This document shows positions 55,920 to 64,000 of a DNA stretch of 64,000 nt, piece after piece (the first letter of the stretch is position 1; each line of letters opens with the position of its first letter). This DNA is from Aphis gossypii (taxonomy: Eukaryota > Arthropoda > Insecta > Hemiptera > Aphididae), in assembly GCF_020184175.1 (NCBI RefSeq), contig NC_065531.1, positions 11,553,213 through 11,617,212 on the forward strand. Reading direction: 5' to 3'. Under the pieces are notes generated by a model. The model saw nothing but the letters and a program-made list of their open reading frames with translations, was not told where the DNA came from and did no database searches. The translations under genes were made by a program, and so were the position numbers.

Positions 55920-56441
55920 TTTTTCTTAAACGGTGTAGCTGACGGCCGGCAGAGGTCGACACGGTACGGTCGCGCGCCCAGGCGGCGGCGGCGAACGATG
56001 TAAAAACCGGCTCAGCCGGCGGCCCCACCACGTCCGCGTGTAGCGCGCGTCGGACGGCTCAGCATTCGGCCGGTGGCTTTCTGCGCGTGTTGTGTGTTTT
56101 TGTGTGTGCGCTCCGTATCAATTCGTCCGCGAGCATAATATTAATATACCATCTCAAAATATTTTTACAATACGACGAATCGGCTTAAAATTTCGGATTT
56201 CTCGTAAAACGTTTCGCGACGTGCCGACGACTAATTTAATAACAATTACCTACTCGAAATCGTTTTAGTGGCGTCGTTTTTTCTCTTTTTTTTTTTTTTT
56301 TTGTGAGACTTCTCGCGGATGTGTGCGACCGTTGATACTCGATTAATCGGTTATTTATTACTACATTCAGCCACGATGATGTGGTGGTGTTGATCACATC
56401 TCGTTCGGACTACGAATAACTACGGCAGCAGAACCGCAGCC
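55920..56441 (+). promoter_or_regulatory. CpG-island promoter and 5' leader of the signal-peptide gene
   Basis: The most GC- and CpG-rich block of the window runs from about 55,935 to 56,130, with GCGGCGGCGG, ACGTCCGCG and GCGCGCGTCGG words. It contains a perfect palindrome, CCGGCTCAGCCGG (56,007-56,019). No TATA box is evident; a TCAGCATTC word at 56,059 is a possible initiator, but the start site is not fixed. Downstream the leader includes a T tract (about 56,285-56,302) and an upstream ORF, then the start codon at 56,442. A single isolated island of this strength just before a signal-peptide exon is good evidence for a promoter reading to the right. Confidence 0.6.
56319..56393 (+). CDS. 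upstream ORF in the 5' leader, 24 codons
   Basis: ATG at 56,319 opens MCATVDTRLIGYLLLHSATMMWWC and stops at TGA (56,391-56,393), 48 bases before the main ATG and in the same frame. Two further in-frame ATGs occur at 56,376 and 56,379, giving a nested MMWWC ending. If it lies in the mature leader it could dampen translation of the main frame. Whether it is transcribed depends on the unknown start site. Confidence 0.3.
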   Translation: MCATVDTRLIGYLLLHSATMMWWC

Positions 56442-56481
56442 ATGAGGATTCTCCTGTGCGTTTTCGTCGTCTACTTATCAG
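56442..56481 (+). CDS. first coding exon (signal peptide) of an unidentified secreted or membrane protein
   Basis: ATG at 56,442 has G at -3 and C at -1/-2. The exon reads MRILLCVFVVYLS plus one base and ends TCAG at a GT (56,482), leaving phase 1. The first residues are a typical signal peptide: one Arg after Met, then a hydrophobic core of about ten residues. Unspliced, the frame stops two codons later (GGT TGG TGA), so splicing is required for a real protein. The donor GTTGGTG is only moderate. First exons that carry little beyond the signal peptide and are followed by a very long intron are common for insect receptors and adhesion molecules. The gene body must lie beyond 64 kb or in undetected exons, so no name is given. 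Confidence 0.6.
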
Positions 56482-57524
56482 GTTGGTGATTTTTATTCAA
56501 TATTAATAATAATCATTTGTCGTGCAGTCCTGCATTGAAAAAAAATAATAATAATAATTACAATAATGTAGTCCGTAAACGGTCGACCCAACGGCCCCGC
56601 GGGGTTGTTTTCCCACCAAATTTATCGTGATCGTCTAAAGCTCGGTAAATCCTATGTGCGCGCGTGTGTAGGTAAAAAACATACATTCGACCGACAACGA
56701 TAAATTTCGTTTTATGTGGCAAAACCCCTCATGGTACGTGTGTGTGCCGTTCTTAAATTTGGAATCCACGTTTTTTTTTTTCACTTGAATTAAATATTAT
56801 ACTACGGCACAGCGCAACAATCCGGACAACGCGACGGCGGGAAAAAAAACAGATCGGACACCGCTGTGCCATTATGGATAGTAGTTGTAGCATACGACGT
56901 TCGAAAAACGATCGGCTCCCGCCGATACATATAAATATTTTTTCCGATCTATCCAACCGTTTTCTACACAATCTCAAATATTTCATAATATGTATTATTA
57001 TATTTTCCGTTTCGTTGGTAGGTACTTTTTTTATTATTTTAAATATTTAAGTGTTATAAAAACCATGCGATATTAATACATAATATTATTTTATTTGTAT
57101 ATTTTTTTTTTGATTTTCGAATACTAATAGTGATTGATAAGTTATGAAAAAACCTGAAGATTTAATGCTTATTCAATAAAAACAATAAAAATATTATTTT
57201 TTATTATTTATTATTACATTTTTTTTATGCGTCTTTTGAGACGAAACTCATTAAACGAAGACTATATTTATCTGTACTCTGGTTTGGATAAATAAAAACA
57301 ATGCCTTGCAATCGCGATTAACGTTTTTATGGACTTTTTTTCTTTATTATTTTTATATTTTTTACAGTATATCTAAAAACAAATTTTTTTTTAAGTTTAT
57401 TTTTCGAAACAAAAATAGTAGGTATAAGTATACTTTTTAAATATAAAATGTGTTACATCCCATGTTCCTAAAAATATAGTAATAATATTGTGGGTATTGT
57501 ATAGGTAAATATATTTTTGGACTG

Positions 57525-57835
57525 TTATGATTTGAATTGTAGTTGCAGAAATTCGTGGTGTAATGTTGTTGAATTTTTAATGAGTTTGGAAACCGATTTT
57601 CCGCTTGTCATAGAAACACAACTGTTTCTTACTGATTGTACACATTTTGCCCGTCCTTCGTATTTTTTCATCTTAGGTACTGTATTTTCTTTCAATATTC
57701 GTCCGACTATTATTATTAGTGTATTCATGCAATGTTTGGCGTATACCGTTGAAATCTCGGACGTCCAAATCGGATGCATTCAAACGAGATCTACAAAACT
57801 GATAGTCTAAATAAATGTATTGTTGAGAACCACTG
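57525..57835 (-). mobile_element. possible truncated hAT element end
   Basis: On the minus strand, starting at 57,835, the sequence reads CAGTGGTTCTCAACAATAC. CAGTGGTTCTCAAC is a widespread terminus of hAT elements. The adjacent 8 bases on the outside are TAGGGACT, but no second copy was found and no partner terminus is visible to the left, so the other end is lost or beyond recognition. The region inside is open on both strands over about 85 codons (57,525-57,779); the minus frame is Lys/Ser-rich and hydrophilic but not recognisable as transposase. The left limit is arbitrary. Confidence 0.35.
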
Positions 57836-60800
57836 TAGGGACTAAGGGATAAGGTTATCCAGTTTTTACAATGATGGGGATGTGAAAATGCTCAGGTAAA
57901 ACGCGTGTAGTATGTAGTATAACTCTGAATGTGCAACATACTATTGACAGGCCCGTGTGTACCCCCTGTGTGTATTGTGTCTGAACGACCGAAGGTCTTT
58001 TAGTGTAAACTAATATTTCGATATTTTTTTTCACTCACCTTTCTTTACTCATGATAATACTGTATATTTGTATGCGTATATTTAAAATAGCTTGGTTTCT
58101 ATAGTGCGCATATGTATATTGTATATAAAATCTGGAGGGGAAGAATTTCCAAAAAAAAAATATAATATGTCTAAACGTAAAGTAATTATTAATTAAGTAT
58201 ACTCATATGTATCGTAATTTGTTAATAATAAATCGTCAATGTTTGGACTTGACCCAAGACGTCAGCGTAACCGTTTAAAGGATTTGATGTATTCATGCGT
58301 AAATGCGAACTCGAATCGCAGTCACGTTCTGGTGGTTAAAAAACTTTAATATTTTTTCTTTAAAACGTCGCGAAGCCGACAAAATTAGCGAAAATATTGT
58401 TTACCTCTAGGGTGGTCTGTGCAGTGACCTCAGACTCGATTTTGTACGCTTTTAAATTAACACAAAATCATAATATTGTATAGTGTTTTTTCTTTAATTT
58501 TTACCTTTTAGGGAGAATCCTTGCAAATAGTTTAATCATTATTATACGTTATTATTTTTTCAATTTCTTATAATAGTTTAATAATTTTCTGCTGGTTATT
58601 TTTTTGATGTAACCATATGTGATAAAAATGAATTTGCTTTGCGTCGGTAAATACTTATTAACACTGTGTTGAAGAAGTAGTGTATAGTATTATAGTGGAT
58701 CTATATCTCATACACATTCTAAATACTATTATTCACAAAGAATATTATATTAATGGATTAAATGTTAAATATATTAAACATTTTGCTTAAAAACATACTT
58801 TAATATGCACCTTAACCCGCCTTAACCTAATAACCTTTTCATTAGATAGACATTTCTTTAAAATCGTTATTAATCCAAATGTTTTAGGTTTGGTTAAAAA
58901 TTAAAATAAGTAAAATAATTTAACTTTGCATTTGAAAATACAATCAACTAAACTATATTAAGTAATAATATACTTTGGGATGGTTATACCTCGGGTTATG
59001 CAATATTATAACATCTATAACCCATTCTCTAGGTATAAAAGTTAATAAATATTATTGTATTAAATAATACTTTTTAAATAAGTTAACGTGGTCATCTTTT
59101 TTAATTTTGTTTTCTCGGAAATACCAAGCTAATTTAAATGTATTACAATTTACACGACCTACAGGTTTTTTGTAATAACATGAGATTACTATGTAGCGTG
59201 GTGACACATAGGTTTTTTATTTCTTCAGTATGTTTTAGTCACCTTGTTTTTTTATTATATTAGAAAAAGCACTTAATCCATACCTAGTGGAATCTGTTCG
59301 GTACTGGATACTTTCTCTCCAGCCGGTATTTCTTATGAATCGTCATCTTTCTTCGAAATAATAAACGAATCGATTACTTACATATTATTCAGTTCAAACA
59401 TAGAATTATTTGTTTAGATTATCTAAAATGACGGGAACACAAGGCTCATAAACCACAGTGCATCATTGGCTGTATTTCAACGATTTTTTTTTTTTTTTGA
59501 TTTTTTTTTTATCCTATATTAACGGCAATACTGTCTAAATCATTTCAGTTTATTGCATAATAAACGATTCTTCTTTCGCACAGTTGTGCTTAAATGCCGC
59601 CAGTGTTCTGTTTTTTTCTCTCTATAATTCTGTTTTCAGACATCTTAATTATTGTCGCCACATGACGGCCGTTTATATATTTTCGCTGGTTGCACAACGT
59701 TCGGTATTGTTCTTGGGCCCCCATGGTGGCGGCGCTCTATTTCTTTCACCTAGGGTACAGAAAATGGATCGTTTACTACCCGCAATGAAATATTTCGATG
59801 CGGTGATCTATTATCCTATATTATTTAATCTAAAATACTCCACTAATATATCATGGCCTAATAAACTAATAATACAATCCATTTTCAAACCTATTTTTTT
59901 CTTTTGTATTAATTATGTTGAAACTGACTAACTTAATAGAGTTGGAGAAAACTATGGGTAGAATAAATAATAATACGTATAATGTTTCAAAAAGTAATTA
60001 TTTATTAAAAAAATATTTTTGGTACAGAAATTTATTTCTTGTACCTAATTGGTATTATTTGTTTACCTACCTCAATTACTATGATTCGTTGTTAATTTTA
60101 TTTGTATGGTCGATTACCTATGTCTATAATTGTCTATTGTTTATTGTCAATTATTGTCAACATCAGATAAGATCGGTCTTATTGTTATGAATTATGATAT
60201 ATGACTTTTTGTGAAAGTATTACGATTATTGTCGCAAGACACTTAAATCTACAATGAAAATAACCTCACGTTATATATTTTACGACAATTTTGGAGTATT
60301 ATAACATTTTTTGAGGTGTATATATATAATCTCTAAATGGCAATTGGCCTAAATCGTTTTCACACATGTTATGAAGAAATTGTATTGGTATTAGGTTATT
60401 CTACAATAGTATATTGCTATATAAACTCCATTATTTGTGATGTTATTTACATACTTTATTATGTTTTTATATTTCTCAATCGTTTTAAGACAATGTATTC
60501 ATGTACCTACACCTATTTGGAATTCGTGGAATGTGTAGTAATAACCAGGGCCGTTACATAATATACTATAAACATAATATTATTCTTCAAATTGCTCTTT
60601 TGATATTTTAATATTTAAAAATTTGAAATGAAATAAATTAATATCAAGGTTTATTATATACAATTCTGATGAGATAAAAACCGGTTGCAAGTTTCATTTA
60701 AATATTATCTTCCCCAGCTACCGTTTGAGGTCGATGGGGTTGAAATGCGTGTAAATATTCAATTTTTCAAGCGATAAATCATACAGTCGGGTTCTACAGT

Positions 60801-61647
60801 ACTCTCTTCTGTGTACAAGACAAAGAGGTGCCCCATCCATCGTAATATACTGTCGGCACTAATGTCGAATCTCATTACCATCGAATAAATTTTCGGACCA
60901 TAACACTAAACTACGCAACGTTATTGCTATGATATTTTATCCCGACACATGTCTGTAAATGCGTGTAAGCCGTGGGCGTAGTATAGTGTAGGTATAATAT
61001 TTTTAGTTTTTTGTCGTGTTTTTTATTATTATTTTTATTTATATATTGTAATAAATGTTGCTGAGAAACTGGTTTTACACGATATCGGAACCAGTTTTAA
61101 TATAGCGAACACCACACGCATATACGTGGGCCGTTGCAGCAGCAGCAAACTTATGATCGATAAGGCGCCGGTCGCAAGACAATTTTTATAACTCCTTCCT
61201 CTCGGTTAATATATTTCCTATGCTAATGACATTAATTTGCGTCTTGCTGTTTATTATTTTTATTCTAATCGAAGATGAGCAAACTTTATCGTATGTTAAA
61301 CGTAACTGTTGTTTTTTTTTTTTATACAACAAATATTATAATGTACTTACTTATATAATATTATATATATTATTAAGTACTAAAATACTATTGTTAATAT
61401 ATAGAAGCAACTCATTTTTTGCATAAAAAAAATATATATACCTAGGTATGTATAATATTATGTTATCGTTAAAATCACCAACTATCTAATAATAAATTAA
61501 ATAGTACTTAAAATATGTTAATATTATAAATAAATCATATTAACGATGAGCACCTCACACAGTTGAGGAAACAAAATATATTTTTTTTGGTATTATTATT
61601 ATTGCGCACACCTCGCTGTGTTTCTGACCAATTTTTCATTATTTAGA

Positions 61648-61671
61648 TTATTATTATTATTATTATTATTA
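61648..61671. repeat. (ATT)8 microsatellite
   Basis: Perfect trinucleotide tract just before the GC-rich island. Confidence 0.95.
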
Positions 61672-61689
61672 GTTGACCAGAATGATATA

Positions 61690-61990
61690 AGCGGGTGCGC
61701 ACGATTTTTTTAAATGTCAAAGTTGTGCAATCGCAGCAACAGATACAACAACTACTTCTGTGGTCGTCTGCGGTGTATTTGTATTTTGAAAGCGTTGGTC
61801 GAACGCGAACGCGCGCGCGTGTGTATATTCTTCGACAACCGCGGCGGCGAAGGCACACGACTTGTCGTGACTGGGAAACAATGGACAGTGGCAGTACGTT
61901 GCGGTCCACCCAGTCGTCGCCGGCGACTGCGGACGACTAGTTCGCGTCCATTAACCGTCATCGTAGTTGGTTAGTCTCTTAGAGTGTATA
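61690..61990 (+). promoter_or_regulatory. intronic CpG island, possible alternative promoter
   Basis: A 300-base island with GCGAACGCGCGCGCG, GCGGCGGCG and GTCGTCGCCGGCG words, 5.2 kb inside the first intron. Several frames are open on both strands, as expected of CpG-rich DNA. One plus frame has ATG at 61,881 (A at -3, G at +4) reading MDSGSTLRSTQSSPATADD then a stop. A moderate GTACGT donor at 61,893-61,898 would leave phase 1, the same phase as the upstream signal-peptide exon. It could be an alternative first exon, an enhancer, or simply a CpG patch. Confidence 0.3.
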
Positions 61991-62241
61991 CACCACGATT
62001 AAAAACACAGTGGCAAAGAGAGGAAAGATATAATAATAATAGGAGTACGAAGAATGAAAAGAAAAAAATCGAAATAATAATGGTTTTGTTCGTGCCACGA
62101 GCCGACCCAATGCGTGACTGGCGACAATATTGACGTAGACTTAAGTAATAAAATACTCTGAAAAAAGGTGCTAATTGAGATTTGCACGTTATATAAGGGG
62201 TCTCTCGTAGACGAAATTTTTCTGTTCAAAAAACAGTTATC

Positions 62242-62259
62242 AAAAAAAAAAAAAAAAAA
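62242..62259. repeat. poly(A) run of 18
   Basis: Uninterrupted A tract. Confidence 0.9.
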
Positions 62260-62984
62260 TGCTTATGGATAACACAAATGGTAACACGTGTAATTTTTTT
62301 TTACCTAAGTGAAATACTCTATCTGCAAAGTGTACTGTGTAGCAGGACGTAGATATAGATAAGATTATATTTTTCGGTATAATCCCTCAAATATCTCACT
62401 ACAAGAACCTGGCAAGTTGTCAAAAAATATATTATATATACTAATATTAATATTACATCAAATATATACTATTAAATAGTATTATTCGTATATACAGTTT
62501 GACCGAAAAACTCGTTTTTCTCTTGCAATCATCCGGAGTGTTACATTATTATCTTAAATTATTACAATTGGCCGAAGCGAGTGACAAATTCTGATATGAT
62601 TAGAACATTTTATCGTCCAAGAATAATTCCAACTTTTTTTCTTTTTTAATATCTATATTCTATATAGGTAGGTATATATGTTTATTGTTTAATTTTTATA
62701 CAAATTATGTTGACGAAATAAACGGTTAGACTTAAATATGCAACTATAACTAATATAATATCCTAACTTAGTATGGACAATATAATACGTTAAATGCATA
62801 TTATACATCTGATACAAATAATGTAATTAAAAATTATGGAAACTGGACGAAAAGTGTGTTGACATGTTTATCCGTCTCGGGATTTTCGGATTTTTTAAAA
62901 TTATTTTCCCCCTTAGTGTCACTAATACACCACCACCACTTTCTTTCTCGTTTACTATGCCCTTTTAGAATATTCAATTTCAAC

Positions 62985-63190
62985 TGTTTTGGCTCTCGGG
63001 GTCGGTACTGCAAATCCTGCGGGGCCGTAATAATACGTATGTGACACATATACACACAACGCATATACAAAAACGGCGGCCATCTGCCAGATTGCTTTTT
63101 AATGTCGGCCCTGCAGCGATTCTCTGGGATATTTTCCTCAACCACTCCTATTTGAAACCCGCGTGTAAAGGAAAAAGACCGTTTTATCGG
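62985..63190. promoter_or_regulatory. GC-richer intronic patch
   Basis: Contains GGCGGCCATCTGCC, which includes a GCCAT word like the PHO/YY1 core, and moderately GC-rich flanks. Frames of 82-103 codons are open on both strands but show no domain. Possibly an intronic regulatory element. Confidence 0.2.
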
Positions 63191-64000
63191 ACATTTTCCT
63201 GTAAAATTAAATATTATTATTCTACGAATATGCAGTATTACCTCGTGGCTCGTGCATTATATTTTGACTCTGGTTTCAGCTGTCATTGAACTAATGTAAT
63301 TGTGAATTCATGCCATCAACTTTCGTGTTGTTTTATTTACTCGATGATAATATTCAGTTATTTATTCTCGAAAAACTACCTAATATGCATACACCTTATT
63401 AGGTACCTTAGATTATTTATCAAATTATTAATGTAATAGTTATATAATTGATTGCGATTTATAGGTATTAAATAATATATATAAAATATTCATAATATAA
63501 AATATAATGACTACTACAACCAATATAAATAGCTATAAATGATTAAATATATGTAATTTGAATGTTAAATGTCACTATTATATTTATTTTATTCATAAAT
63601 CCTATTTTTAAGAGACAATTTTATTTTCAATATATTTCGTGATTAATAATCTTTGTTTTTACTTAATAAGTATTTATAAAATCAAAAATGTATATTAATG
63701 TGTAGATGTTAAATAGGTCATTACTTAAAATGTGTATATTAAATAAGAAAAATATACTCCTCATTATATTTAGCTATTAACGAAATATATGTTTATTATA
63801 TTTTTATATTCAATAGAAGGGTTGACAGATGTATTGTTTGAGGCATCGATTTATCATACAACATTTTATAATAATCTATTCCTTTTATGACTACGATGAT
63901 TGTTTCTTGACTTTTTTTATGTGTTTTAACGTTTGTGAAACAATCGCTTTTTTTATTAAAAAAAAATTGTTTGTTGTGTACTTAGACTGAAATATAGGTA

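Larger units (their letters stand above)
56482..64000 (+). other. start of long first intron (incomplete)
   Basis: No convincing second exon could be placed. One possible acceptor lies at 62,967-62,968, after the pyrimidine run TTTACTATGCCCTTTTAG. A phase-1 junction there would read on for about 20 codons (EYSISTVLALGVGTANPAGP) to a stop at 63,028, but no strong donor follows, so I do not call it an exon. The intron also holds a possible hAT terminus at 57.8 kb and GC-richer islands at 61.7 and 63.0 kb. Long, regulatory first intron is the simplest reading. Confidence 0.45.

Noticed and set aside
59584..60190. Two successive plus-strand frames of 115 and 91 codons
   Set aside because: They are Phe/Tyr/Ile/Leu-rich, typical of T-rich noncoding DNA, with no motif or splice support.
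60546..63113. CAGGGCCG at 60,546 and CGGCCCTG at 63,106 as ends of a 2.6-kb hAT element
   Set aside because: Flanking 8-mers (GTAATAAC and CAGCGATT) do not match, and the similarity ends after eight bases.

Overview
The window reads as nuclear DNA from an insect, most likely an aphid. This is inferred from base composition and texture: very AT-rich sequence, abundant ATAATATTATAAT-type and TAGGTA-type words, AT and GT/GA microsatellites, and CpG dinucleotides that are not depleted in the few GC-richer islands. No similarity search was possible, so the species is not established. There are no bacterial-style operons, rRNA or tRNA genes, or CRISPR arrays. Almost every open frame is as short as expected by chance in such sequence.

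Layout. 1-11.3 kb is AT-rich with no recognisable gene; it holds one small pogo-like inverted-repeat element at 1.7 kb. 11.3-12.6 kb is a GC-richer island with a (CCG)n tract and a strong splice-acceptor-like site. 12.6-26.7 kb is mostly featureless, with microsatellites, one weak exon-like segment at 15.1 kb, and a well-delimited hAT-type non-autonomous transposon at 24,100-24,908, complete with an 8-bp target-site duplication. At 26,760-26,809 a 50-base segment looks like an exon carrying a start codon, followed by a GC-richer stretch to 27.26 kb. 29.2-29.5 kb holds what looks like the 5' end of a second hAT element. 34.7-35.3 kb and 49.4-49.8 kb are CpG-containing islands that could be promoters or enhancers. 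Between and after them lie long AT-rich stretches with a possible decayed coding remnant at 46.7-47.1 kb and a short palindromic element at 51.7 kb.

The best-supported gene is at the right. A strong CpG island (about 55.93-56.44 kb) leads into a 5' leader with a short upstream ORF, then a 40-base first coding exon at 56,442-56,481. This exon encodes a signal-peptide start and ends at a splice donor. The remaining 7.5 kb would be the beginning of a long first intron with further GC-rich islands at 61.7-62.0 kb and 63.0-63.2 kb. The gene would therefore be a secreted or membrane protein whose body lies beyond the window, so it cannot be named.

Overall this is gene-poor regulatory or intronic DNA with one confident transposon, several transposon relics, and one probable and several possible exons. 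I did not find evidence for a novel multi-gene system.
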